From an uncultured Clostridia bacterium (GTDB lineage: Bacteria > Bacillota > Clostridia > TANB77 > CAG-508): DNA of 64,000 nucleotides. Made by a program: the position numbers and the translations under genes. The notes beneath the pieces are model-generated. The model searched no databases. It was not told the origin of the DNA and saw nothing but the letters and a program-made list of their open reading frames with translations. Shown here one piece after another: positions 49,531 through 58,359 of the stretch. Location of the stretch: positions 13,768 to 77,767 of the forward strand of contig CAKPEG010000004.1 of NCBI GenBank assembly GCA_934149275.1. Reading direction: 5' to 3'. Numbering within the stretch: position 1 is the stretch's first letter; each line of letters begins with the position of its first letter.

Positions 49531-50187
49531 CTAATCAATAACTTCTTCATAAACCCATTTGCCATCTTCTTGATGAAATAATAATTCAGTAGATTTACTG
49601 TTTCTATCTATCTTAAAATGATTATCAGTACTGTATTTATCCACACTAGAAAAACGTAGTATATCTTTATAAAATAATGCTTTTTTGTATATTGTTACAA
49701 CATAATAAGTTTTGTCTTTATAGATTTTTACATTTCCATATGTAGAATCAGAACCAGGTGTTAAATCATTTATATTTACTGCATGAAAAACATAATCACC
49801 AGTATTATATAAATCTTCATTGCAATTTTCTTTTAATTTTGACTTATCTACATCTTCAAGCCAATAATGTTTGTATGAATTATAATTATCATTATTTATA
49901 TAAAAATAATTTCTGTTTGTACGATCTGGTGTTTCCATTCCCCATTCATATGCATAGTCAATATATGTCCAATCTTCAGGAATAAAATTATTTTTTGTAA
50001 GTTCAGACAAGATGCTAAGATAAGTGTCATCAACCTTTTGACTTTCCTGAATAGCATTACCGGCAGTGGAAAAGATTTTATCAAAAAACTTATAAAAAAC
50101 AGTTCCAAATAAGATACCAAAAACTATTAAAACTATAAGTATGAAAATACATATTCCAATTATAACTTTTTTAACTTTACGTTTCAT
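49531..50187 (-). CDS. Uncharacterised membrane-anchored protein
   Basis: I do not recognise a family. The 218 residues have a basic start (MKRKVKKV), one strong transmembrane helix (about 9-32) and an extracytoplasmic part rich in Tyr, Asp and Asn. That part contains two similar-looking segments about the theme V-x-Y-V/YYVVTIYKKALFYKD, plus WTYIDYAYEWGM and NYFYINNDNYNSY. The C-terminus (STELLFHQEDGKWVYEEVID) recalls small DUF4878/NTF2-like secreted domains that end in a W-x-Y/V strand. The start at 50187 has GGGGGAG upstream. It stands alone between two plus-strand units. Confidence 0.7.
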   Translation of the reverse strand: MKRKVKKVIIGICIFILIVLIVFGILFGTVFYKFFDKIFSTAGNAIQESQKVDDTYLSILSELTKNNFIPEDWTYIDYAYEWGMETPDRTNRNYFYINNDNYNSYKHYWLEDVDKSKLKENCNEDLYNTGDYVFHAVNINDLTPGSDSTYGNVKIYKDKTYYVVTIYKKALFYKDILRFSSVDKYSTDNHFKIDRNSKSTELLFHQEDGKWVYEEVID

Positions 50188-50308
50188 AAATAACTCCCCC
50201 ATAAAAATCTTTATGAAAAAATTATAGCATAAGCAAATTATAAAGGGAAGGTTTAAAAAAAATATAAAAACTTTAAGACGAAAATAAAGGCTTTATCTCT
50301 TGAAATAC

Positions 50309-50337
50309 TTGTAATTGCAAGAAAAACATGGTATATT
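50309..50337 (+). promoter_or_regulatory. Possible promoter of the 50394 gene
   Basis: TTGTAA (50309-50314) and TATATT (50332-50337) have a 17-bp spacer. Confidence 0.45.
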
Positions 50338-50393
50338 ATTATAAATTTTTTATGTATCCTAGTGTAATAATTTAAATGGGAGGTAAGTATATT

Positions 50394-50882
50394 ATGGAGA
50401 GAAAAGAAAAGATAGCCAGAATACGGGAAAGTATGCTAAAAAATCAATATCCGCTGGAATTTAACCAGTATCGTTGTCATAGAGAAAACTGCTATGCATA
50501 TATACTTGGATCAGATTTTGAAGATGATATGTCGGATGGAGATTATATATACAACCTTGGCTGCATGTCACAAGTGAATTATCCACCTAAAACAATTCCA
50601 GAAGCAGAAGAAGCTTTTTATAGTGATATGGAAGTATTAGGAGTTGATTGTAGAAGATGCGAATTGGATGCTAAAGTAGCACCAGGAGAATGGAAAGTTG
50701 TTTTGTTTTATGAAGGATTTTTTTCAGATTCGTACGATTTTCATTTTGTTAAAGAAGACAAAGGAGGCGGTTGGTCTCATAAACAAGGAGTACACGGAGG
50801 CGTATGGCGGTTTGGCAGAGATCCGAGAAGCATGACCGATTTGGATTTTGTAGATTGCTACATTCTCAAAATGATAAAATAA
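50394..50882 (+). CDS. Uncharacterised protein with NCYAY...WSHK motifs (possible papain-like Cys protein)
   Basis: The 162 residues carry CHRENCYAYILGSDF near 30-45, then WKVVLFYEGFF, DFHFVKEDKGGGWSHKQGVHG (split: DFHFVKEDKGG and GWSHKQGVHG) and a final GRDPRSMTDLDFVDCYILKM. I recall a poorly described bacterial and fungal family with the order NCYAYAL, (Y/D)HWYRQDxDGxWSHKPG, DP and F-x-GYY. The conserved Cys and His suggest a papain/NlpC-type centre. The assignment is from memory and not tested. G+C is far above the surroundings (33 of 60 in 50761-50820). GGGAGG precedes the ATG at 50394, and a GC-rich terminator follows at once. Confidence 0.65.
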   Translation: MERKEKIARIRESMLKNQYPLEFNQYRCHRENCYAYILGSDFEDDMSDGDYIYNLGCMSQVNYPPKTIPEAEEAFYSDMEVLGVDCRRCELDAKVAPGEWKVVLFYEGFFSDSYDFHFVKEDKGGGWSHKQGVHGGVWRFGRDPRSMTDLDFVDCYILKMIK

Positions 50883-50883
50883 C

Positions 50884-50916
50884 AAAGCGCGGGGGTAACC
50901 CGCGTTTACTTTTTTA
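50884..50916 (+). terminator. GC-rich terminator of the 50394 gene
   Basis: AAAGCGCGGG and CCCGCGTTT pair around GGTAA, followed by ACTTTTTT. Confidence 0.85.
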
Positions 50917-50996
50917 AAGTATATTATTTTAGACTTGTAAAAAAATGAATTTTATGATAGATTATATGCGTTAAAACATACCTGTTTAATAATGTG

Positions 50997-51024
50997 AATA
51001 GGCAGCAGGAATGCTGCTTATTTT
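50997..51024 (+). terminator. Second hairpin terminator or attenuator before the 5'-nucleotidase gene
   Basis: AATAGGCAGCA-GGAA-TGCTGCTTATTTT gives an 11-bp stem. It lies 30 bp before the ATG of the next gene, so it may attenuate it rather than end a transcript. Confidence 0.6.
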
Positions 51025-51055
51025 AACGAAAAAACTCATGAGTGGGGGAATATTA

Positions 51056-51631
51056 ATGAGAATAGGGATAGATTTAGATGGGGTTGTATTAGATACAGAA
51101 AAACAATTTAGAAATGATGCAGAACTATATGATATATTGGTTTTAAATAAAAATTCTATGAAAGATCCAACAGAATTAAGAGTTCAAGAAAGATATGATT
51201 GGAATGAGCAAGAAGTAGAAACGTTTGTAAAAACTTACTTTTTGGAAGCAACTAAGAAAAGCCACATTATGCCAGGTGCTAAAGAGGTAATAGAGTTATT
51301 AAAAAAAGACGGACATGAACTAATAGTAATAACAGCCAGAGGAATGGATACACCATTAATGAGAAAATTAGGAGAAAAAATGCTAGATGAAGCTGGAATC
51401 AAATTTGACAAATACTATTGGGGTAAAAAAGAAAAAGTTGAAATTGCCAAAAAAGAAAATATAGACATCATGATAGAAGATTCATTAAGAAACTGCATGA
51501 AATTTTCAGAAGCAGGAATAAAGTCAATATATTTAAAAGACAGCAATCTAAAATCAGCAAATGATTCAAATATAAAGGAATGCTATATTTGGGCAGAAAT
51601 CTATAGATATATAAGAAGTTTAAGTATGTAA
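51056..51631 (+). CDS. HAD-superfamily 5'(3')-deoxyribonucleotidase (NT5C type)
   Basis: Likely dephosphorylates a nucleoside or deoxynucleoside monophosphate. HAD motif I is IGIDLDGVVLDTE (nucleophile and acid Asp), motif II is LIVITARG, and the motif III Lys is in WGKKEKVEIAKKENIDIMIE with motif IV IMIEDSLRN. A helical cap lies between I and II. The 191 residues fit the NT5C group. The start at 51056 has GTGGGGGA upstream; an in-frame ATG at 51011 overlaps the preceding hairpin and is unlikely. Confidence 0.83.
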   Translation: MRIGIDLDGVVLDTEKQFRNDAELYDILVLNKNSMKDPTELRVQERYDWNEQEVETFVKTYFLEATKKSHIMPGAKEVIELLKKDGHELIVITARGMDTPLMRKLGEKMLDEAGIKFDKYYWGKKEKVEIAKKENIDIMIEDSLRNCMKFSEAGIKSIYLKDSNLKSANDSNIKECYIWAEIYRYIRSLSM

Positions 51632-51704
51632 AAATAAAAAATAAATAGAAAATTAAGCTGAAAATTAAAAAATAAATAAATAGAAAATTCAAAAAAGAAA
51701 CGAG

Positions 51705-51905
51705 TATTACAAGGCAAACGAACGAAAAAAACGGAGGCGTACATAAGTACGTTGAGGATTTTTGATGTGAAGTTTGCCAAGTAAAGAGTAAATTAAGCTG
51801 AAAAAGATTGAGGCAAATACAAGGCAAAATAAAATTAAAATACCGGAGTGTACGTTGGTACATGAGAATTTTTAATTTTATTTTAACACAGTAGTTGGCC
51901 AATAT
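51705..51905. repeat. Intergenic repeat family 3, two diverged copies
   Basis: Copy a (about 51709-51780) runs ACAAGGCAAAC, then CGGAGGCGTACATAAGTACG, TTGAGGATTTTT and GTTTGCC. Copy b (about 51815-51900) runs ACAAGGCAAA, then CCGGAGTGTACG-TTG-GTACATGAG, ATTTTTAATTTT, ACACAGTAGTTGGCC. Each starts with GGCAA and ends with the complementary TTGCC/TTGGCC. A related copy is at 55645. They fill the 300-bp gap before ychF; no gene is present. Confidence 0.65.
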
Positions 51906-51931
51906 TTTTTAGCGATGTATAGGAGGAAAAG

Positions 51932-53023
51932 ATGAAAATAGGAATAGTCGGCCTACCCAACGTAGGCAAAAGCACAATGTTCAACAGCATAACAAACGCA
52001 GGAGCAGAATGTGCAAACTACCCATTTTGCACAATAGAACCAAACGTAGGAGTAGTAGCAGTACCAGACGAAAGACTAGAAAAACTAACAGAAATGTACA
52101 AACCACAAAAAACAACACCAGCAGTAATAGAATTTGTAGACATAGCAGGACTAGTAAAAGGAGCAAGCAAAGGAGAAGGATTAGGAAACAAATTCTTATC
52201 ACACATTAGAGAAGTAGACAGTATTGTTGAAGTTGTAAGATGCTTTGAGGATACAAATATTGTCCATGTTGACGGAAGCGTAGATCCATTAAGAGACATT
52301 GAAACTATTAACTTAGAATTAATTTTTGCTGATATGGAAACAGTTGATAAAAGATTAGACAGAGCAAGAAAAAATCTTAAAGCTGATAAAAAATATCAAT
52401 TTGAAATTGACACTTTAGAAAAAATTAAGAAAACTTTGGAAGATGGAAAATCAGCTAGAACACTTGATTTAAGTGATGAAGAAAAAGAAGTAATTAAAGA
52501 TGCATTTTTATTAACAATGAAACCAATTTTATATATTGCAAATGTTTCAGAAGATGACTTAGAAAATCCAGAAGCTAATGAAAATGTTAAGAAAGTAGAA
52601 GAATATGCTAAATCTGAAAATGCTGAAGTTATTCCTTTATGTGTCAAATTAGAAGAAGAGCTAAGCACATTAGATAAAGATGATAAAATTGAAATGCTAC
52701 ATGACCTAGGATTAGAAGAATCAGGATTAGATAAGGTTATAAAAGCTAGTTATAAACTTTTAGGATTAATGTCATTCTTAACAGCAGGTGAGCCAGAAGT
52801 TAGAGCTTGGACTATAAAAATAGGAACAAAAGCTCCACAAGCTGCTGGAAAAATTCACTCAGATATTGAAAGAGGATTTATACGTGCAGAGGTTGTTTCT
52901 TATGATGATTTAATAAGAGAAGGCTCTATGAACGCTGTAAAAGAAAAAGGACTTATGAGATTAGAAGGTAAAGATTACATTATGCAAGACGGAGACATTG
53001 TTTTATTTAGATTTAATGTTTAA
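51932..53023 (+). CDS. ychF: Redox-responsive ATPase YchF
   Basis: An OLA1/YchF P-loop enzyme of the Obg family that prefers ATP and associates with ribosomes. The 363 residues begin MKIGIVGLPNVGKSTMFNSI (Walker A). They contain FVDIAGLVKGASKGEGLGNKF (G3), a coiled-coil insertion, the NVSEDDL region replacing the normal G4 NKxD, and the C-terminal TGS domain with GAEPEVRAWTIKIGTKAPQAA-type sequence and DIERGFIRAEVVSYDDL. The first 270 bp are strongly T-poor compared with the rest of the gene. It is followed after 10 bp by the transglutaminase-like gene. Confidence 0.96.
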   Translation: MKIGIVGLPNVGKSTMFNSITNAGAECANYPFCTIEPNVGVVAVPDERLEKLTEMYKPQKTTPAVIEFVDIAGLVKGASKGEGLGNKFLSHIREVDSIVEVVRCFEDTNIVHVDGSVDPLRDIETINLELIFADMETVDKRLDRARKNLKADKKYQFEIDTLEKIKKTLEDGKSARTLDLSDEEKEVIKDAFLLTMKPILYIANVSEDDLENPEANENVKKVEEYAKSENAEVIPLCVKLEEELSTLDKDDKIEMLHDLGLEESGLDKVIKASYKLLGLMSFLTAGEPEVRAWTIKIGTKAPQAAGKIHSDIERGFIRAEVVSYDDLIREGSMNAVKEKGLMRLEGKDYIMQDGDIVLFRFNV

Positions 53024-53033
53024 TGAGGAATAG

Positions 53034-54074
53034 ATGAAAAAATTTTTAACAATTGTTTTAAGTTTAATATTATATGTGCTGGTAATATTTGTTATTTTAG
53101 ATAAAACTAATACTATTGATGTGAAAATAATAAAAAAAGAGAAAAGCGAAGACGAATATATTAATAATGGTTTAACATTGAGTGACGCAAACCTAAGCAA
53201 CTCTAATGGTAAAGAAGATAAGTTTTATTATAATCAATTAGACGAAACAGCAAAGATAATTTATGATAAACTTGTTGAAAATAAAGAGAATTTAAAAAGT
53301 GGTACAGCACAAATTGAATTTACGAAAAAAGAATTTGATAGTTTATTAGGAAAGAGTGACGGATTAAATATATTAAGCAATGAGTATCAAAATGCGGTAG
53401 ATGCATTGAGATATGATAACGTAGAATTTTATTATGTTGATTTTTCTAAAATGATATTGAAAACAATAACATACACCAGAGGAAAAGATATAAGTTATAA
53501 AGTATATTTAGCATGTAATGAAAATGAGGAAAATTATCTAGATGAATCAATTACAAAAGATGATATAAATATACAGTTAGATGAGTTAGACCAAAAGTCA
53601 GATGAAATACTTCAAGGAGCACAAGGAAGCAATTATAAAAAAATGCAATATATTCACAATTGGTTGATTGATAATATTAAATATGACACTACATATTCAA
53701 AACCTAATACCAGAAACATATATGGAGCTTTAATTAGTGGAGAAGTAGTATGTGAAGGATATGCAAAAAGTTTCAAGTATTTATTGGATAAGTTAGGCAT
53801 ACCTTGTATTTTAGTTTCAGGTGAAGCGGTTAATTCAGAAGGAAAAAGAGAAAATCATATGTGGAATTATGTCAAAATTAATGAAATCTGGTATGCAGTT
53901 GATGTTACATGGGATGATCCAATAATTTTGAATAATGGTGAATTAAATAAAGAAAATAGATATAAATATTTTTGCCAAGGTGATAACATAGATTCTAACC
54001 ATTTTATTTCAAATAAAATAACAACGAATGGCCAAGAATTTGAATATCCAGAATTATACCATAAGGAGCAATAG
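53034..54074 (+). CDS. Secreted/membrane-anchored transglutaminase-like protein
   Basis: An N-terminal membrane helix (about 5-23) leads into an extracytoplasmic protein of 346 residues. The C-terminal transglutaminase-like core has YIHNWLIDNIKYD, the nucleophile Cys in GEVVCEGYAKSFKYLL, the His in RENHMWNYVKI and the Asp in AVDVTWDDP. This triad is typical of bacterial TGase/protease-fold proteins, which may cleave or cross-link wall proteins; which is not predictable. It is co-transcribed with ychF (10 bp) and probably miaB (14 bp). Confidence 0.85.
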   Translation: MKKFLTIVLSLILYVLVIFVILDKTNTIDVKIIKKEKSEDEYINNGLTLSDANLSNSNGKEDKFYYNQLDETAKIIYDKLVENKENLKSGTAQIEFTKKEFDSLLGKSDGLNILSNEYQNAVDALRYDNVEFYYVDFSKMILKTITYTRGKDISYKVYLACNENEENYLDESITKDDINIQLDELDQKSDEILQGAQGSNYKKMQYIHNWLIDNIKYDTTYSKPNTRNIYGALISGEVVCEGYAKSFKYLLDKLGIPCILVSGEAVNSEGKRENHMWNYVKINEIWYAVDVTWDDPIILNNGELNKENRYKYFCQGDNIDSNHFISNKITTNGQEFEYPELYHKEQ

Positions 54075-54088
54075 AAAGGATTATAAAT

Positions 54089-55393
54089 ATGAAATATTAT
54101 ATTACAACAATGGGATGCCAACTAAATGAAAATGATTCAGAAAAATTAGCTGGAATCGTTGAAGGTATGGGATTCGAAAAAACAGAAAAATTAGAAGAAG
54201 CGGATTTAGTAATATACAATACTTGCTGTGTTAGAGAAAATGCAGAAGAAAGATTATTCGGAAAATTGGGAGAATTAAAAAAGCAAAAAGAAGAAAAAGG
54301 AACAATTATAGCAATAGGTGGATGCATGATGCAAGAACCTGCAATGCTTGAAAAAATCAAGAAAAGCTATAATTATACAGATATTGTATTTGGAACACAT
54401 ACACTACACAAATTTGAAGAAGATTTGAAAAAAGTATTGGAAAATGGAAAGAAAGTAAGAGATGTAATAGATATAGATGGCGAAGTAATAGAAGATTTAC
54501 CCATCAAAAGAAATGATAACTTTAAAGCTTCAGTTACAATAATGTATGGTTGTAATAATTTTTGCTCATACTGCATAGTTCCTTATGTTAGAGGAAGAGA
54601 AAGAAGTAGAGAGCCTGAAAAAATCCTTGAAGAAGTGGAAATGCTTGCAAAAGAAGAATATAAAGAAATTACTTTATTAGGCCAAAATGTAAATTCATAT
54701 AATGGAAGAGAAAATTATAAATTTGCAAACTTGTTAAATGATGTATGCAAAATAGATGGAATAGAAAGAGTTAGATTTATTTCACCACATCCAAAGGATT
54801 TTACAGACGATGTTATTGAAGCGATTGCTAATAATCCTAAAATAGCAAGAGTACTACACTTACCATTACAATCAGGGAGCTCAGCTGTATTGAAAAAAAT
54901 GAATAGAAAATACACAAAAGAGCAATATTTAGAACTTGTTGATAAAATAAAAACAAGAATACCAGATGTAGTATTATCAACAGATATAATAGTAGGTTTC
55001 CCAGGAGAAACAGAAGAAGACTTTGAAGACACACTAGATGTAGTTAGAAAAGTAAATTATGAACAAGTATTTATGTTTATATATTCAAGAAGAGAAGGAA
55101 CCGTTGCAGACAAGATGGAAAACCAAATACCTGAAGAAATAAAACATAAAAGATTTGATAGATTAAAAGAATTATTTGATAGCAGAGTTTCAGGAAACAA
55201 TCAAAAATATATAGGAACAACACAAAAAATCCTAGTAGACGGATACAGCAAAAACGACAAAGAAACACTAACAGGAAGAACAGACACAAACAAAGTCGTT
55301 AACTTTAAAGGAAACGAAGAACTAATAGGAAAAATGATAAACATCAAAATTACAGAAGAGCATAAATGGTACCTATCAGGAGAAATCAAATAA
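54089..55393 (+). CDS. miaB: tRNA-2-methylthio-N6-dimethylallyladenosine synthase MiaB
   Basis: Radical-SAM methylthiotransferase modifying A37 of tRNAs that read UNN codons. The N-terminal UPF0004 domain has the auxiliary-cluster cysteines in TTMGCQLNENDSEK, YNTCCVRENAEE and GGCMMQEPA. The radical SAM motif is YGCNNFCSYCIVPYVRGRER. LLGQNVNSYNG, the LHLPLQSGSSAVLKKMNR block, DIIVGFPGETEEDF and a C-terminal TRAM domain follow. The 434-residue length is normal. The last 200 bp are T-poor. The gene ends at a tandem repeat region preceding mutS, its usual neighbour. Confidence 0.96.
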   Translation: MKYYITTMGCQLNENDSEKLAGIVEGMGFEKTEKLEEADLVIYNTCCVRENAEERLFGKLGELKKQKEEKGTIIAIGGCMMQEPAMLEKIKKSYNYTDIVFGTHTLHKFEEDLKKVLENGKKVRDVIDIDGEVIEDLPIKRNDNFKASVTIMYGCNNFCSYCIVPYVRGRERSREPEKILEEVEMLAKEEYKEITLLGQNVNSYNGRENYKFANLLNDVCKIDGIERVRFISPHPKDFTDDVIEAIANNPKIARVLHLPLQSGSSAVLKKMNRKYTKEQYLELVDKIKTRIPDVVLSTDIIVGFPGETEEDFEDTLDVVRKVNYEQVFMFIYSRREGTVADKMENQIPEEIKHKRFDRLKELFDSRVSGNNQKYIGTTQKILVDGYSKNDKETLTGRTDTNKVVNFKGNEELIGKMINIKITEEHKWYLSGEIK

Positions 55394-55397
55394 TAAA

Positions 55398-55650
55398 AGA
55401 AGTAAAGTTGAAAAAATTAAATTTTACAAAGAAGAGGCTTGGAAAGATTGAATGAATTTCAAGGCAAAATGATTTGTGAAATAAAATATATAAATGGAGT
55501 AAGGTTGAAAAAGAATTAAATTTTACAAAGAAGAGGATTGGAAAGATTGAACGAATTTCAAGGCAAAATAATTTGTGAAATACAATATATAAAAGGAGTA
55601 AGGTTGAAAAAGAATTAAATTTTTACAAGAAAAGATGTATCTAAAAGGCA
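55398..55650 (+). repeat. 99-bp tandem repeat, two full units plus part of a third
   Basis: Units begin at about 55398, 55496 and 55595 with (G)GAGTAAGGTTGAAAAAG. They continue through AATTAAATTTTACAAAGAAG and GGAAAGATTGA, TTTCAAGGCAAAA and ATTTGTGAAATA. Units 1 and 2 are highly similar; unit 3 diverges after about 55 bp. No reading frame is maintained. They fill most of the 347-bp gap between miaB and mutS. Confidence 0.8.
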
Positions 55651-55700
55651 AGGGAGCGTATGTGTATACGTAACCGCGTTTTAAATGCATATTGACGCAG
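55645..55700. repeat. Repeat family 3, partial copy upstream of mutS
   Basis: AAAGGCAAGGGAGCGTATG then TGTATACGTAACCGCGTTTT and GACGCAGTA. It shares the GGCAA, GGAGcGTA..TACGT and CGCAGTA landmarks with the copies at 51705-51905. Confidence 0.5.
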
Positions 55701-55740
55701 TAAAAATTGTAATTATTTTTCAACGCAAGGAGGAAAAACA

Positions 55741-58347
55741 ATGGCAGAACTATCACCAATGATGCAACACTACATGGAAAAAAAGGAAGAATACAAAGAC
55801 TGCATACTATTTTACAGACTAGGCGACTTTTATGAAATGTTTTTCGACGACGCAATAACAGCATCAAGAGAACTAGAAATAACGCTAACAGGAAGAGCAT
55901 GTGGACTTGAAGAAAGAGCACCAATGTGCGGAGTACCATTCCATGCAGCAGACATGTACATAGCAAAACTAATATCAAAAGGCTACAAAGTAGCTATATG
56001 CGAACAATTAGAAGATCCTAAAACAGCAAAAGGAATAGTAAAAAGAGACGTAATAAGAGTTGTGACACCCGGAACAGTAATAGAAAGCAATTTATTAGAT
56101 GAAAAGAAAAACAACTTTATAATGTCAATAGTAAAAAAAGGATTGTTCTATGGAGTAGCTGTATGTGATGTAAGTACAGGAGATTTCTTAGCAACGCAAA
56201 TAACAGAAGAAAATAATTTTGAAAAATTATTAGACGAAATTGCAAGATTTATGCCAGTTGAAATAATAACAAATAGAATGATGTATGAATCTGAAAAAGA
56301 GATTTCAAGAATAAAAGACAGAATAGATGTATGTATATCAAATACTGAGGAAGAAAGTTTTTCAGAAGAAACAAACTTTTTAGAAAAAATGTATACATTT
56401 AAAAATGAAACTGGAAAAAATCTAAAAGATAATTTATTTGCAGTTACAGCAATAAATGGATTAACAGCTTATTTGAGTGCAACACAAAAAATAAAATTAG
56501 ATCATATTAACACAATTGAATTATATAGAACAACTAAATACATGGCTTTAGATGTAAATGCTAGAAGAAACTTAGAATTAACAGATAGAATGAGAGATAA
56601 ATCTAAAAAAGGAACACTTTTATGGGTATTAGATAAAACATCAACATCAATGGGCGGAAGAATGTTAAGAAGATGGATTAATGATCCATTAGTTGATGTA
56701 AAAGAAATAAATGAAAGACTTGAAGCTGTAAAAGAGTTGAAAGAAAACATGATTCTAAGAGGAGATATCATAGAAACATTAAATAAAGTATATGATATTG
56801 AAAGACTTGCAGGAAGAATTTCATATGGAAATGCAAACGCAAGAGATTTAATATCTTTGAAAAATTCATTAAGCAAATTACCAGAATTAAAACAAGAATT
56901 AAGTCAAACTGAATCACCAATGCTAAGAGAAATGTATGCAGAACTTGATGAACTAAAAGATATTACAGAATTAATTGAAAAATCAATTGTTGAAGATCCA
57001 CCAATAACTATAAAAGAAGGTGGAATAATCAAAACAGGATATGATGAAGAAATTGATGAATGTAAAAGAGCAGCAATAGAAGGAAAAAGCTGGCTTGTAA
57101 ACATTGAAGCAAAAGAAAGAGAATTAACAGGAATTAAAAATTTAAAAGTAGGATATACAAAAGTTTTTGGATATTACATAGAAGTTACTAAATCATTTTT
57201 GAAACAAGTACCTACAGACAGATATATAAGAAAACAGACATTAACAGGTGCAGAAAGATTTATAACAGAAGAGTTAAAGTCAATTGAAGACAAAGTTCTA
57301 GGCGCAGAAGAAAGAATAATCACATTAGAGTATGAAGAATTTGTAAAAATAAGAACGAAAATATCATCACAAATAGAAAGATTACAAAAATCAGCAACAG
57401 TTGTTGCCATAGTTGATGTATTAAATGACTTTGCAACAGTAGCTGAAGACTATGAATATAGTATGCCAACGGTTGATGAAGAAGACGAGATTTTAATAAA
57501 AGATGGACGTCATCCAGTAATTGAAAGAATGATAGATGGCGGATCATTTGTTGAAAATGATACATATTTAAATAGAAGAGATGATAGATTATCAATTATA
57601 ACAGGACCCAATATGGCTGGAAAATCAACATACATGAGACAAGTGGCATTAATAACATTGATGGCTCAAATAGGAAGCTTTGTACCAGCAAGTTCAGCTA
57701 AAATTGGAGTAGTTGATAAAATTTTCACAAGAGTTGGAGCATCAGACGATTTAAGTATGGGACAAAGTACTTTTATGGTTGAGATGTCAGAGGTTGCAAA
57801 TATATTAAAAAATGCAACTAAAAACAGCTTGGTAATATTAGATGAAATAGGAAGAGGAACATCAACATACGATGGGCTAGCAATAGCATGGGCAGTAGCT
57901 GAATATATTGCAGACACAAATAATATTGGCTGTAAAACATTATTTGCAACACATTATCATGAATTAACTTCACTAGAAGAAAAACTAGAAGGAGTACGAA
58001 ACTATCAAATAGCAGTAAAAGAAAAAGGAGAAGATGTAATATTCTTAAGGAAAATCATACCAGGCGGAACAGACGAAAGTTATGGCATTCACGTAGCTAA
58101 ACTAGCAGGAGCTCCTAAAAAAATGTTAACAAGAGCAAATGAGATATTGAAAACTTTAGAAAAAAAGGTTAGAATAAAAGAGCAAAAAGAAGAAAAAGAA
58201 ATGAAGAAGCAAGTATCTGGACAATTAGATATGTACAATTATAAATTAGCAGATATTGCATCTGAATTAGACAAAATTGATGTAAACGAATTAACACCAA
58301 TTGATGCACTAAATACAATAGTCAAAATAAAAGAAAAAATGAAATAG
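55741..58347 (+). CDS. mutS: DNA mismatch repair protein MutS
   Basis: Recognises mispairs and small loops and recruits MutL. The 868 residues begin AELSPMMQHYMEKKEEYKD and the mismatch-binding YRLGDFYEMFFDDA with the Phe-x-Glu wedge. The ATPase domain contains TGPNMAGKSTYMRQVALI (Walker A), STFMVEMSEVANIL, VILDEIGRGTSTYDGLAIAW and FATHYHEL. A short C-terminal tail follows, as in most clostridial MutS. mutL is not within the window. The gene follows the tandem-repeat region with AAGGAGG before its ATG, and its 5' 300 bp are relatively T-poor. Confidence 0.97.
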   Translation: MAELSPMMQHYMEKKEEYKDCILFYRLGDFYEMFFDDAITASRELEITLTGRACGLEERAPMCGVPFHAADMYIAKLISKGYKVAICEQLEDPKTAKGIVKRDVIRVVTPGTVIESNLLDEKKNNFIMSIVKKGLFYGVAVCDVSTGDFLATQITEENNFEKLLDEIARFMPVEIITNRMMYESEKEISRIKDRIDVCISNTEEESFSEETNFLEKMYTFKNETGKNLKDNLFAVTAINGLTAYLSATQKIKLDHINTIELYRTTKYMALDVNARRNLELTDRMRDKSKKGTLLWVLDKTSTSMGGRMLRRWINDPLVDVKEINERLEAVKELKENMILRGDIIETLNKVYDIERLAGRISYGNANARDLISLKNSLSKLPELKQELSQTESPMLREMYAELDELKDITELIEKSIVEDPPITIKEGGIIKTGYDEEIDECKRAAIEGKSWLVNIEAKERELTGIKNLKVGYTKVFGYYIEVTKSFLKQVPTDRYIRKQTLTGAERFITEELKSIEDKVLGAEERIITLEYEEFVKIRTKISSQIERLQKSATVVAIVDVLNDFATVAEDYEYSMPTVDEEDEILIKDGRHPVIERMIDGGSFVENDTYLNRRDDRLSIITGPNMAGKSTYMRQVALITLMAQIGSFVPASSAKIGVVDKIFTRVGASDDLSMGQSTFMVEMSEVANILKNATKNSLVILDEIGRGTSTYDGLAIAWAVAEYIADTNNIGCKTLFATHYHELTSLEEKLEGVRNYQIAVKEKGEDVIFLRKIIPGGTDESYGIHVAKLAGAPKKMLTRANEILKTLEKKVRIKEQKEEKEMKKQVSGQLDMYNYKLADIASELDKIDVNELTPIDALNTIVKIKEKMK

Positions 58348-58359
58348 GAGGGTCAAAAA

